Part shown: one piece after another, positions 8,048 to 17,277 of the stretch
Numbering within the stretch: position 1 is the first letter of the stretch
How the letters are laid out: the number at the start of each line of letters is the position of its first letter
From: DAIOEK01 sp963721445
Lineage (GTDB): Bacteria > Chloroflexota > Anaerolineae > Anaerolineales > Anaerolineaceae
Reading direction: 5' to 3'
NCBI GenBank assembly: GCA_963721445.1
Contig: CAVRIZ010000008.1
Coordinates: forward strand, 682,001 to 746,000
DNA: 64,000 nt
Position numbers and translations under genes: made by a program
Notes under the pieces: model-generated
What the model was told of the DNA's origin: nothing
What the model saw: only the letters and a program-made list of their open reading frames with translations
Database searches by the model: none

Positions 8048-9964
8048 ATGAGATACAAATTTCTTTATTTTTTTCCCTTCACTGCGCTGATTCTTGCCGG
8101 CTGTGGTTTTTCCCTGGCTGGTGATGTAACCCCTCCTCCTGGCTATACGCCTCCCGTCTCCGTGGCGGTGGAAGCGACATCATCGGTATTTCCCATCATC
8201 CCTGCGAATCCGGAACGGGGAAAAACCGTTTATCTTCAAGAGTGTGCCGGATGCCATGGCGTAACCGGGCAGGGGGATGGTAATCAATCTGGAAATCTGC
8301 CTAAACCGCCCCAAATCCTGAGTGATCCGAAGGTGATTGCCAATACATCTCCGGCTCAGTTGTTTGCCTTGATCACCGATGGTGTATCTGAGAACAATAT
8401 GCCCGCATTCAACACGGTGTTGGATGACCGTGCTAGATGGGATGTGACATCCTATTTGTTTCTAATGGGCTCAAATGATGCCGACCTCTCGGCGGGAAAA
8501 GTGATCTATGATAGTATTTGTGCCGCGTGCCATGGACCGCTTGGAAAAGGTGATGGTGAAAGTGCCCGTGGGTTACCGCTCCAACCTCCAGATTTTACAA
8601 ATCAACGAATCCTATCGCCCCGTACAAATCAGGAACTTTTCCAGATCGTAACCGGCGGTTCTGCGAATGTGATGCCATCCTTTGATAAGTCATTGACTTC
8701 GGATGAGCGACAACAGGTCGTCCAATATATCCGCACATTATCCTTTGTGAATGTGGTGATCCCGACGAATACGCCTGTGCTGACAACATTAAACCCTACT
8801 GGTGAGCCACAAGAGATCACGCCTCAAGCGGATAACGGATTACCTCAGAGTGAGATACCGGTTACTCCAGAGCAGGTGAGCATTTCCGGCAAGGTGGTGC
8901 ACAATTCTGCCGGTAACCTTCCCGTGGATCTGGAAGTCTCCCTACATATATTCGATCAAATGACCGAAACATCCACTGCAAAAACAAAAATGATGCCAGA
9001 CGGCAGTTTCGACTTTGGCAAGGTTGAAATGAAAGACGGCAGAATATTCATCGCATCAGTAACGTATGATGAGCGGGTATTCAATTCACAGCCATCTTTC
9101 CACCCCGGATTAGTTCAAGATGGGGAAGACTTTGTTCAACCCGAGATCGTTTCCCTGGATGTGCATGTATCTGATTCGACCACAGACACTTCTGCCCTCA
9201 GTGCGGACCGGATGCATCTCTTCATCGATTTCCCCCAGCCCGGAACGATGCAAGTCGTAACCTTATTTCTGATCTCAAACAACGGAAATGAAGTGGTTGT
9301 ACCGGCAAAAGATGGTACTGGAGGTTTACGGTTTCTTCTCCCTGAAGGTGCCACCAATCTTCAATTCGATGATAGCACTTTGGGCGAACGATTTATGCCG
9401 ATTGAGAATGGGTTTTTTGATACAGTTGCGATCCAACCCGGAAAGAGCACCCACCAGGTATTATTCGCCTATGATTTGCCCTACGAAAAGAAAGCAACCA
9501 TCGAAGTCCCGATTACCATAAATACCAGCTCTGTAAGTGTGATGATCCCGGTGGAAGGAGTCAGCTTGAAGAGTGGCCAATTGGTCGATGGTGGTGTGCG
9601 CAGCAGCCAGCAAATGTCATTTCAGGTTTACAATGGTTCTGATTTTACCGCGGAAAGCAACTTGACTCTAAACCTCTCCGGATCACCGAAGTCAGCAGCC
9701 AATCCACAAAAACTAAGCATTAATCCGATCCTGTTTGGATCTGGAGTCTTGATTCTGGTTATCACGGGTATACTTTATTATTACTTCTGGCGAAAAGATA
9801 AAGCGACACTACAAATTACCAATGCAAATGACACCCGGGATAAAGAAGCGATCATGGATGCTATATTATCCCTGGATGAACAGTATAAAGCTGGGAAACT
9901 GAATGACCAGGTATATCAACAGCGCCGGTCGGAACTGAAAGAACAATTACGGAAACTGATGTGA
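8048..9964 (+). CDS. Diheme cytochrome c lipoprotein with CcmI-like cytosolic tail
   Basis: 638 residues. It has a lipoprotein signal with LAGC (Cys19) and two class I cytochrome c domains with CAGCH (66-70) and CAACH (158-162), each followed by a GxGDG motif. Then come a Pro/Thr linker, a beta-rich exported region of about 280 residues, a membrane helix near 570-590, and a cytosolic tail (GKLNDQVYQQRRSEL) matching the motif of the upstream CcmI-like protein. Being in the ccm operon between ccmG and ccmA, it may serve heme handling or be a respiratory partner. Its last bases overlap the GTG start of ccmA. It is unusual for a lipid-anchored cytochrome also to cross the membrane at its C-terminus. 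Function is not known to me. Confidence 0.85.
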   Translation: MRYKFLYFFPFTALILAGCGFSLAGDVTPPPGYTPPVSVAVEATSSVFPIIPANPERGKTVYLQECAGCHGVTGQGDGNQSGNLPKPPQILSDPKVIANTSPAQLFALITDGVSENNMPAFNTVLDDRARWDVTSYLFLMGSNDADLSAGKVIYDSICAACHGPLGKGDGESARGLPLQPPDFTNQRILSPRTNQELFQIVTGGSANVMPSFDKSLTSDERQQVVQYIRTLSFVNVVIPTNTPVLTTLNPTGEPQEITPQADNGLPQSEIPVTPEQVSISGKVVHNSAGNLPVDLEVSLHIFDQMTETSTAKTKMMPDGSFDFGKVEMKDGRIFIASVTYDERVFNSQPSFHPGLVQDGEDFVQPEIVSLDVHVSDSTTDTSALSADRMHLFIDFPQPGTMQVVTLFLISNNGNEVVVPAKDGTGGLRFLLPEGATNLQFDDSTLGERFMPIENGFFDTVAIQPGKSTHQVLFAYDLPYEKKATIEVPITINTSSVSVMIPVEGVSLKSGQLVDGGVRSSQQMSFQVYNGSDFTAESNLTLNLSGSPKSAANPQKLSINPILFGSGVLILVITGILYYYFWRKDKATLQITNANDTRDKEAIMDAILSLDEQYKAGKLNDQVYQQRRSELKEQLRKLM

Positions 9965-10662
9965 TTCAAGTCGATCATCTTGTGAAACGGTTCGGGGCAA
10001 AAACCGTCCTTTCCAACCTGGATTTTCAGGTAAAAGAAGGTGAATTTGTCGCTCTCATGGGTCCCAACGGTGCCGGAAAGACAACTTTTCTTCGAATACT
10101 ATCTTCCTTGATGAAACCAACGTACGGAACGATTATGGTGGCAGGATATCAACTACCAGCCCAGAGTGCCGCTGTTCGCAGCCGGTTGGGGATAGTATCC
10201 CATCTACCCCTTCTTTATGGCGATCTGACCGCTGAGGAAAATCTGCACTTTTTTGGCATGATGTATTCCGTACCAAATCTCAAAACTAGAATAAGTTCAG
10301 TTCTAGACCTGATTGGATTAGCCAACCGAAAGGCTGATCTGGTTCGTACTTTCTCGCGTGGTATGCAGCAACGATTAGCCATCGGAAGGGCAATTCTCCA
10401 TGACCCGGCGGTTCTCCTTTTGGATGAACCACACACCGGGTTAGATCAAGATGCTTGTGAGATGCTGGATCGCCTTCTTCGTGAGGTAGCTGCTACCGGA
10501 CGAACTGTGGTGATGACTAGTCATGACTTAGCCAGGGTCCAGGATCTGGCGCGTCGATTCGATGTTTTATCACGCGGAAAAATCCTGGCTTCTATTTCGG
10601 TCAATCAGCTCCCGAAGGATGGCTTGCTAGCCTATTATCGCCAGGCATTGGAGGGGAAATGA
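9961..10662 (+). CDS. ccmA: Heme exporter ATP-binding protein CcmA
   Basis: ATPase of the CcmABCD complex that releases holo-CcmE from CcmC. The 233-residue ABC domain has Walker A GPNGAGKTT, signature FSRGMQQRLAIGRAIL, Walker B VLLLDEPHTGLD and the H-loop TSHD. The start is GTG at 9961, overlapping the preceding stop (GTGA), which suggests coupled translation. The last bases overlap the ATG of ccmB by four nucleotides. The generic ABC fold could be another transporter, but the following CcmB and CcmC settle it. Confidence 0.94.
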   Translation: MIQVDHLVKRFGAKTVLSNLDFQVKEGEFVALMGPNGAGKTTFLRILSSLMKPTYGTIMVAGYQLPAQSAAVRSRLGIVSHLPLLYGDLTAEENLHFFGMMYSVPNLKTRISSVLDLIGLANRKADLVRTFSRGMQQRLAIGRAILHDPAVLLLDEPHTGLDQDACEMLDRLLREVAATGRTVVMTSHDLARVQDLARRFDVLSRGKILASISVNQLPKDGLLAYYRQALEGK

Positions 10663-11354
10663 CCACCGAGACGCCATCCAAGCCTTCTTTCTTTCAAGCC
10701 ATGGGAGCAGTCGTCTGGAAAGATCTGACCGCGGAACTTCGAAGCCGGGAAATCTTCTCGGCAATGCTGGTGTTCGCTTTGCTTGTCGTTTTGATCTTTA
10801 ATTTCGCACTGGAATTGGAAGCGGGTACCAGGGCAACTGTTGCCGCAGGCGTGTTGTGGGTTACATTTACATTCGCTGGAACCATTGGGCTGAATCGATC
10901 TATGGCTTCAGAGAAAGACCGTGGTTGCCTGGATGGGTTACTGCTTGCACCAGTCGATCGCAGCGCGATCTACTTTGGAAAAATGGCGGGCAATTTAATC
11001 TTTATGCTCATCGTCGAAGCGGTTGTGATTCCGGTTTTCAGTCTGCTCTACAACATAAACCTGATCAATCCTGGGTTGGTGGCAGTAACATTGCTTGGAT
11101 CAATTGGATATATTGCGGTGGGGACATTATTATCTGCCATGGCTGTCCAAGCACGAACACGCGATATTTTATTACCCATCCTACTCTTTCCAGTGGTCAT
11201 CCCCGTTGTGGTGGCTGCCGTGAAAGCCAGTACAGGATTCATTCAGGGAATTCCTCTGGATGAAATTACCCCCTGGATCAATCTCCTCGTGGTGTATGAC
11301 ATTATTTTTCTGACTGCGGCCTGGATGATCTTTGATAAGGTCGTTGAGGAATAA
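10659..11354 (+). CDS. ccmB: Heme exporter membrane protein CcmB
   Basis: Membrane subunit of the CcmABCD complex. 231 residues with about six hydrophobic helices and the family motif SMASEKDRGCLDGLLLAPVD after helix 2. It starts by ATGA overlap with ccmA and ends 17 nt before ccmC, so the genes are co-translated. Length and order agree with CcmB in bacteria with system I. Confidence 0.94.
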   Translation: MTTETPSKPSFFQAMGAVVWKDLTAELRSREIFSAMLVFALLVVLIFNFALELEAGTRATVAAGVLWVTFTFAGTIGLNRSMASEKDRGCLDGLLLAPVDRSAIYFGKMAGNLIFMLIVEAVVIPVFSLLYNINLINPGLVAVTLLGSIGYIAVGTLLSAMAVQARTRDILLPILLFPVVIPVVVAAVKASTGFIQGIPLDEITPWINLLVVYDIIFLTAAWMIFDKVVEE

Positions 11355-11371
11355 TCTCGAAAGGAAAGCCT

Positions 11372-12070
11372 ATGCGCAATTCAATGGATCGGTTGAAAAT
11401 CCTGGATATCATCTCTGCCCTTCTTCTCCTTGTGGCAACATTGATGGTCTTTTTCTATGCCCCTATTGAGCGTGTGATGGGGTTAGTGCAAAAGATCTTC
11501 TATTTTCATGTGGCAACTGCCTGGGTTGGAATGCTCTCGTTCATCGTTGCCGCTGTCGCCGGTGGGATCTATCTCAAGCAGGGCACCAAGAAATGGGATC
11601 AGTTGAGTTATGCGTCGGTCGAGATCGGTATCGTTTTCGCACTCGTTGCGATTGCCACGGGTTCAATCTGGGCGCGACCGATATGGAACACCTGGTGGAC
11701 TTGGGATCCCCGTCTCACTACAGCGGCAATCATGGCGCTTGTTTATGTCGCTTACCTCATGTTACGCCAGGGGATTGATGACCCAGAAAAACGAGCACGG
11801 TTTGGAGCGGTATACGCCATCATTGGCGCCCTGAGTGTTCCACTTACTTTTCTTTCAATCCGGATATTTCGCACCATTCATCCTGTAGTGATCGGAGTTC
11901 CAGGCAATACCACTGCAGCCTTCGAGATGGCACCCCGTATGTTGCAAACCTTTTTATTCGGTTTACTTGTCTGGTCGATCATCTTCATCGATCTGTTGTG
12001 GCACCGTATGCGTCTTGCCAACCTGGCTGATGAAGTGGAACATGCCCGGATGAGCAATCAGGATCTATAG
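11372..12070 (+). CDS. ccmC: Heme handling protein CcmC
   Basis: CcmC presents heme to CcmE through its WWD domain. The 232-residue protein has six membrane helices, FYFHVATAW with the first heme-ligand type His, the WWD motif WNTWWTWDPRLTT, and SIRIFRTIHP with the second His. An AAAGGAAAG site precedes the ATG at 11372. It is followed by a CcmD-like small gene, completing the release complex. It resembles CcsA-type proteins in fold, but the WWD sequence and position favour CcmC. Confidence 0.95.
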   Translation: MRNSMDRLKILDIISALLLLVATLMVFFYAPIERVMGLVQKIFYFHVATAWVGMLSFIVAAVAGGIYLKQGTKKWDQLSYASVEIGIVFALVAIATGSIWARPIWNTWWTWDPRLTTAAIMALVYVAYLMLRQGIDDPEKRARFGAVYAIIGALSVPLTFLSIRIFRTIHPVVIGVPGNTTAAFEMAPRMLQTFLFGLLVWSIIFIDLLWHRMRLANLADEVEHARMSNQDL

Positions 12071-12082
12071 AAGGAGAAAATC

Positions 12083-12223
12083 ATGGATCAACCTGCCCAG
12101 ACTACTATCTATATGATTGCCGGTTATGTGATTATTTTTGGCGCGCTGATCGGGTATATCATCAGCCTGAACACCCGTTGGAAAAAACTCACCGAGGAAA
12201 AGAAATATCTCGATCAAAAATAA
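12083..12223 (+). CDS. ccmD: CcmD-like small membrane protein
   Basis: 46 residues from ATG at 12083 to TAA at 12221. One membrane helix (about 9-30, IYMIAGYVIIFGALIGYIIS) is followed by a basic cytosolic tail (TRWKKLTEEKKYL). CcmD proteins are of this size and topology and bridge CcmC and CcmE; they are poorly conserved, so the assignment rests on size, topology and place directly after ccmC. AAGGAG lies 7 nt before the start. Confidence 0.8.
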   Translation: MDQPAQTTIYMIAGYVIIFGALIGYIISLNTRWKKLTEEKKYLDQK

Positions 12224-12248
12224 ATATATTTGCATGGAGAAATTAAAC

Positions 12249-12274
12249 GATGCCCGGTCAATCCGCCGGGCATC
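12249..12274 (+). terminator. Hairpin after the ccm operon
   Basis: A perfect 9-bp stem (GATGCCCGG with CCGGGCATC) and an 8-nt loop, 26 nt after the ccmD-like stop. No clear T-run follows, so termination may need Rho or be partial. Confidence 0.5.
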
Positions 12275-12351
12275 TTGCTAGGTAGTAGGGAACCGGTCGT
12301 TGATTCTACCGGAACGGGATAGATAGACTTTTATCCCAGCTAATTCTTACT

Positions 12352-12357
12352 TATAAT
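12352..12357 (+). promoter_or_regulatory. -10 box TATAAT seven bases before the MalT-like start
   Basis: Consensus TATAAT followed by seven bases and ATG at 12365. Transcription would begin at or next to the start codon, giving a leaderless mRNA. No Shine-Dalgarno is present and no good -35 was found. An earlier in-frame ATG at 12356 lies inside the -10 box and cannot be used from this promoter. Confidence 0.55.
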
Positions 12358-12364
12358 GAACAAT

Positions 12365-15064
12365 ATGTCCAACGAAAGTGACTTATCGCAGCCAGTATTG
12401 CGAAACAAAATTTCTCCTCCCAGATTAAAACCCAACCGGATCCATCGGGATCAATTGGTAAGACTGGTGGAGGATAGTATCTGGCGTAAACTCACACTTT
12501 TTTGCGCACCTGCCGGATACGGAAAAACATCGGTCATTAATGAATGGGCGCAGACCACCCGTTATCCGATTGCCTGGATTCAAATAGATGACGAGGATAA
12601 TGTCCTGCACAATTTCATCCAGGCATTCGTCGCATCCGTTGGCTTGAACTTCCCTGATTTCGCAACATCGCTGACACACGTATTTCAACATTCGTTACTG
12701 CCTACGCCAGATCTACTCGCTCATACGCTATTGCATGAATTGGAAAAACTGCCCCAACCGTTGGTGATCGTAATTGATGATTATCACCTGATCCATTCTC
12801 TTGATATTCATTCTCTGATGAAAGAATTGATTGCCCATTTGCCAGAGGATGTTCACCTATTAATGGCAACCCGCGAAGAACCGCCCTTTACTTTAGCTCG
12901 GATGAGAGCAAAAGATGAAGTGCAAGAAATCAGGGTGTCTGATCTACAATTCAGCACAGACGAAATTGATCAATTCTTGAATCAGTTACACCACCTCGGA
13001 CTGGACATGATACAAATTGAGACTTTGTTCACTAAGACAGAGGGTTGGCCAGCTGGAATTCACCTTGCTGCACTATCCTTGAGGGATGGGAGTGACTCCA
13101 GGAATTTCATTGATCATTTTTCCGGTTCAAATCGTTTCATCCTCGATTTCTTAATGGAAGAAGTGTTGGATCATCTTGAAGAAAAAACCCGCCAATTCCT
13201 GCTGCGTGTCTCCATTTTGGATCAGTTTACCTCATCCTTGACGGACAAATTAACGCCTGAAATCCAAAATCCTCCCCGATTAATCGATCTGGAATCGGAT
13301 AATTTATTCATCACCTCAATCGATCCAGAAAGAACCTGGTACCGATTTCATCCGTTGTTTGCCGATTTATTGAGATTGCGACTCAGGGAGGAAGCGGGTG
13401 AAGAAGGAGTCAAACAACTTCTCCATATTGCAGCCGATTGGGAAGCGGAGAACAAACTTTACCCAGAATCAGTCCAACATTACCTCCGATCCGGGGATAA
13501 ACAACAGGCTACTAACACAGCCATCGTGTATGCAAGTTTATTGCTCGAGTTGGGTGAATCTGCCCGGTGCATAGCCTGGTTGGATCACCTTCCTCCAGAA
13601 TGTACCGGGTCATCACTTGGTCTTCAACTACTATATGGATACGGCTCGATCTCGAACAGCCGTTTCGATGAAGCGGGTGTTCATGCTGCCTTAGCTCAAG
13701 GATCGTTGGATCAAGTTTCCGCATATTTACCGGTAGAACAGAAATCAGACATACAGGCAAGGATCCATATTATCCAGGCACTCGTTGCTTCTGAAAAAGG
13801 TGACCTGGAAACTGCGCGGAGACTCTCTGACCTTGCGGTACCTCATCTATCCATTACCGATCCTGTCCGAACCAGTTTGTGGTTGGGTTTAGCCGCCGGT
13901 TATCAACATACAGGAAATAGCCAGGAAGCGATCCAAAGTCTGCAGAAAGCCATATCAGAATGTACAATCCCGGAACAAAATGGGATCCGGTTAATTGCTC
14001 AGAACAATCTGGCGATGATCTATATCGAAATGGGCGAGTTTGACAGGGCAGATGAGATCAGTAAGGCATCCCTATTGAAAACTGATCCACGGAATTTGGA
14101 AAAAGATCCGATGATCAGTATCTCGTATCTTTATCAAAGTTTCATCGCGTATGAGAAGAACAATATCGCACAAGCCGAGATGATGACCCAGATTGGAGTA
14201 GACCTCGCAAAGAGATGGGGAAACTTGGATGTGATTTGCAGTTTATTTCATCTCCACTGCCTGAGTGCATTGGCTAAAAAGGATTTAATCCTCGCTAAGG
14301 AGAGGTTCCTCCAATATTCGGAATTGGCTGCAAACATCCCATCCTCTCAAACCAGCCATGATATCTACCTGGCAAACCATCTACGCTTTTACTTAATGAC
14401 TGGAGATTTCGCTGGAGCAAGAATATTCTTGGATCAGTCATTCAATAACCTGGAACGACCAACCAAGAGTTTAGCAGAAAACCTGTGGTATGAACGAGCG
14501 ATCGCGGAATTCTGGCTGGATCATCGGCTGCTGGTGAATACACGGAAGAAACTAATTGAAATTCAGCAAAGGACGAAGGATGGTGGACGAGTCATATTGC
14601 ATCTGCAAATATCCCTCTTGCTGTTGGCGGAGGAATGCCTGCTTCCAGGTCAAGGGCCTAATCCGCAGGAAATATCCAAACTTCTGAACCAATGTAAAGA
14701 GATTGGTATATTTCGCAGTCTGGTAGACCTGTCGACCGTACTCCACCCGATCTTTGAAAGAGGCTTAAAAACCGACGAGAAAGATCTCTCGGTGTATATC
14801 CAATCCATCCTGAATGAATCACAAAAACCAACAGAAAAACTGGTTCAGCCCGGAATGAAGAGTGGTGTGGATCAACTTTCTGATCGTGAAATTGAAGTGC
14901 TACACCTGCTGGCAAGTGGACTTTCCAATACAACCATCGCGGAACGACTGGTGGTATCACCAGGAACCATCAAGCGGCATCTGCACAATATATTCGCGAA
15001 GCTTGGAGCATCATCCCGACTGGATGCCGTTTCCCGTGCCCGAGCGCAGGGTTATCTCCCTTAA
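12365..15064 (+). CDS. MalT/LuxR-type ATP-dependent transcriptional regulator
   Basis: 899 residues from the leaderless ATG at 12365. The N-terminal STAND-type NTPase has Walker A FCAPAGYGKTS (near residue 50) and Walker B VIVIDDYHLI, followed by a winged-helix region, a long helical TPR-like sensor domain (about 380-820), and a C-terminal LuxR helix-turn-helix (LSDREIEVLHLLASGLSN...VSPGTIKRHLHNIF). MalT-family proteins bind an inducer plus ATP, multimerise and activate promoters. The ligand is unknown. The ABC exporter genes begin about 120 nt downstream on the same strand and are plausible targets. Confidence 0.9.
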   Translation: MSNESDLSQPVLRNKISPPRLKPNRIHRDQLVRLVEDSIWRKLTLFCAPAGYGKTSVINEWAQTTRYPIAWIQIDDEDNVLHNFIQAFVASVGLNFPDFATSLTHVFQHSLLPTPDLLAHTLLHELEKLPQPLVIVIDDYHLIHSLDIHSLMKELIAHLPEDVHLLMATREEPPFTLARMRAKDEVQEIRVSDLQFSTDEIDQFLNQLHHLGLDMIQIETLFTKTEGWPAGIHLAALSLRDGSDSRNFIDHFSGSNRFILDFLMEEVLDHLEEKTRQFLLRVSILDQFTSSLTDKLTPEIQNPPRLIDLESDNLFITSIDPERTWYRFHPLFADLLRLRLREEAGEEGVKQLLHIAADWEAENKLYPESVQHYLRSGDKQQATNTAIVYASLLLELGESARCIAWLDHLPPECTGSSLGLQLLYGYGSISNSRFDEAGVHAALAQGSLDQVSAYLPVEQKSDIQARIHIIQALVASEKGDLETARRLSDLAVPHLSITDPVRTSLWLGLAAGYQHTGNSQEAIQSLQKAISECTIPEQNGIRLIAQNNLAMIYIEMGEFDRADEISKASLLKTDPRNLEKDPMISISYLYQSFIAYEKNNIAQAEMMTQIGVDLAKRWGNLDVICSLFHLHCLSALAKKDLILAKERFLQYSELAANIPSSQTSHDIYLANHLRFYLMTGDFAGARIFLDQSFNNLERPTKSLAENLWYERAIAEFWLDHRLLVNTRKKLIEIQQRTKDGGRVILHLQISLLLLAEECLLPGQGPNPQEISKLLNQCKEIGIFRSLVDLSTVLHPIFERGLKTDEKDLSVYIQSILNESQKPTEKLVQPGMKSGVDQLSDREIEVLHLLASGLSNTTIAERLVVSPGTIKRHLHNIFAKLGASSRLDAVSRARAQGYLP

Positions 15065-15182
15065 TCAAAATCCTCGTACGAAAAAACCAGATTAAATCAA
15101 CCTACGGATGTATCCGATGGTACATGACGATGTTCCTGGTTGACTCGTATGATCATCCTATCGAAATGATGGAGGATCAATT

Positions 15183-16088
15183 ATGGAAGAATCAGTATTA
15201 TCAGTAAAGCAATTCACCAAGAGCTATGGTTCGAACCTGGCGGTGAATAACATTACCTTCGAAGTAATGAAGGGTGAGATTTTCGGTCTTCTTGGACCAA
15301 ATGGCTCAGGAAAGACAAGCACACTCGAAACCCTGGAAGGAATTCGGTTGCCAGATAGTGGATCCCTGCGGGTACTCAACCTGGATCCATCCCGACAGAC
15401 TTCTGAATTAATTCAGCGGATCGGAATCCAGCTCCAATCCTCTGCGCTACCTGCAACGATGACTGTGGAGGAATCGATGCGCTTCTTCTGCGCATATCAT
15501 CATGTCCAACCGCGATTCGAATTGCTCGAGAGGATGAACCTGGGAGAAAAAAGAACTGCCGAGTATGGTTCCCTTTCTATCGGTCAGCAACGCAGGTTAG
15601 CCTTAGCCCTGGCGATCTCGCACAACCCGGAAATTTTGTTTCTGGATGAACCAACTGCCGGTTTGGATGTTGCTTCCCGGGTGGAGCTGCATGCCATTAT
15701 GCACGAATTGAAGGCAGCCGGTACAACAATCATCCTGGCGACCCATGATATGGCAGAAGCAGAGAAGATGGCTGATCGGGTAGCTATCTTATTAAAAGGG
15801 AAACTGGCAGCTATAGGCACTCCCCAACAATTGACAGCCCAGGGTAATCGAGAGACACGGATCTCTGTCAATACGGAATTGAGCTGTCTTTCCAAGAATG
15901 GCGTTTCGTTTCCTGGAATCAGGAGTCATCGCATTCAGGATGATTACAATGTGTACTTTACTACACAAACCGGACCTGCGGTTTCGAGCCTTATCCGCTA
16001 TATCGAAGAAATGGGTGATACGTTGATTGACCTTCGCGTTGAACGCCCCACTCTTGAAGAACGATTTCTGGAAATAACGAATCAATAA
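15183..16088 (+). CDS. ABC-2 type exporter, ATP-binding subunit
   Basis: 301 residues: an N-terminal ABC domain with Walker A GPNGSGKTS, signature LSIGQQRRLALALA and Walker B ILFLDEPTAGLD, then a C-terminal extension of about 80 residues ending in RPTLEERFLEIT, typical of drug/lipid exporters of the DrrA/CcmA-like subfamily. GGAGGA precedes the ATG. The permease follows 20 nt later, so the pair forms one transporter. The substrate cannot be inferred. Confidence 0.92.
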   Translation: MEESVLSVKQFTKSYGSNLAVNNITFEVMKGEIFGLLGPNGSGKTSTLETLEGIRLPDSGSLRVLNLDPSRQTSELIQRIGIQLQSSALPATMTVEESMRFFCAYHHVQPRFELLERMNLGEKRTAEYGSLSIGQQRRLALALAISHNPEILFLDEPTAGLDVASRVELHAIMHELKAAGTTIILATHDMAEAEKMADRVAILLKGKLAAIGTPQQLTAQGNRETRISVNTELSCLSKNGVSFPGIRSHRIQDDYNVYFTTQTGPAVSSLIRYIEEMGDTLIDLRVERPTLEERFLEITNQ

Positions 16089-16108
16089 ACCGAATAAATG
16101 AGGATACG

Positions 16109-16912
16109 ATGAACGCTTTCACGACTCACCTTCTATATGAATTTCGCGCAACCTTGCGCGATAAAACACAACTTCTTATGAACTACCTGTTTCCGCTCTT
16201 CTTCTTTGGGATGATGGGTTTGCTCATGGCAAAAGTCAACCCGACATTCAAGGAAACGATGATCCCAGCCATGATATTGGTTGCGGTCATGTCTTCAACA
16301 CTACTCGGCATGCCAGGACCAATGTTAAGTTCCAGGGAAGCTGGCATATTTCGAAGTTACAAGATCAATGGTGTCCCATCCATTTCCATACTGCTTATAC
16401 CAATTCTGAACGCTTTGCTTCACATGGTTTTGGTCTCAGCAATAATTACAGTGGCCGGGTACCTATTATTCGATGGAGTGCTTCCTTCCAATTGGTTCCT
16501 ATTTGCAGTAGTATGGCTGGTCTCCTTTCTGGCATTTTCCGGGCTGGGAATGTTGATTGGCGTGGTTGCCTCTAACTCCCGGGCTACAATTCTGATCGCA
16601 CAATTGATTTTTGTCCCCTCTATGATCCTCGGCGGTTTGATGATGCCCACGTCTATGCTGCCAAAATCATTAAGTATGATCGCCAATTTATTGCCAACCG
16701 GCCATGCGATGAGTGCTTTCGCAAGCCTAACATCTTTGCAATCGCCTCAGGTGAATGGTTTTCTACAACTTGGGTTGTTATTGACCACAGGAATCCTTGC
16801 CCTCGGACTCTCTTCTTACTTGTTCCATTGGGACAATTCGATCAAGCGAAGACGACCCGCCTTGTTGGGTTTAGTCGTCCTCATCCCATTTGTCATCAGT
16901 TTGGCACTTTGA
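16109..16912 (+). CDS. ABC-2 type exporter, permease subunit
   Basis: 267 residues with six hydrophobic segments. A first helix (LLMNYLFPLFFFGMMGLLMA) is followed by a large loop, then the ABC-2 permease core with GLGMLIGVVASNSR and a PSMILGGLMMPTSMLP segment near helix 5. It pairs with the ATPase just upstream. A strong terminator at 16921-16944 ends the unit directly after the stop. Confidence 0.9.
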   Translation: MNAFTTHLLYEFRATLRDKTQLLMNYLFPLFFFGMMGLLMAKVNPTFKETMIPAMILVAVMSSTLLGMPGPMLSSREAGIFRSYKINGVPSISILLIPILNALLHMVLVSAIITVAGYLLFDGVLPSNWFLFAVVWLVSFLAFSGLGMLIGVVASNSRATILIAQLIFVPSMILGGLMMPTSMLPKSLSMIANLLPTGHAMSAFASLTSLQSPQVNGFLQLGLLLTTGILALGLSSYLFHWDNSIKRRRPALLGLVVLIPFVISLAL

Positions 16913-16920
16913 GAATAACC

Positions 16921-16944
16921 GGAGGAGGGTTCGAACCCTCCTCC
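16921..16944 (+). terminator. Strong terminator after the ABC-2 exporter
   Basis: A perfect 12-bp palindrome (GGAGGAGGGTTC and its complement) followed a few bases later by ATTTTTGG. It lies 9 nt after the permease stop. Confidence 0.85.
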
Positions 16945-16962
16945 TCCATTTTTGGATCGATT

Positions 16963-17190
16963 ATGCCCAGCTTAAATTTTCAAATCGCACTTGTAATTGA
17001 GCAACAGGTTGATCAAAAGATCATCTCCTGGTTGGGGGACCTAGATGCTACGTATGTGGATAACCAAACCCGATTATATGGCTCGATCTCTGATCAAAGC
17101 GCACTTTTTGGGTTGCTTAATCGCATTCGAGACCTGGGTCTTCGGATTGTTGCACTCCATTTTTGTCGTGAACCACACTCTGATTCCTAG
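16963..17190 (+). CDS. Small conserved-type protein with DQxALxGLLxRIRDLGL motif
   Basis: 75 residues from ATG at 16963. The second half reads SDQSALFGLLNRIRDLGLRIVAL, which resembles a motif I recall from short uncharacterised Chloroflexota and Actinobacteria proteins (DQAALHGLLxRxRDLGLPLLSV). The first half has alternating polar and hydrophobic residues as in a beta sheet (IALVIEQQVDQKI...TRLYGSI). No membrane segment or signal is seen. The start has no convincing Shine-Dalgarno, and the gene lies just after the exporter terminator, so its promoter is unclear. Function unknown. Confidence 0.55.
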   Translation: MPSLNFQIALVIEQQVDQKIISWLGDLDATYVDNQTRLYGSISDQSALFGLLNRIRDLGLRIVALHFCREPHSDS

Positions 17191-17277
17191 ATTCACATAC
17201 TATGTTCACAATTCACCACTTCTCAACTGCCATTTCTTGATTACAATTGAATCATTATGCAATGAGGAGTGGGGCTA

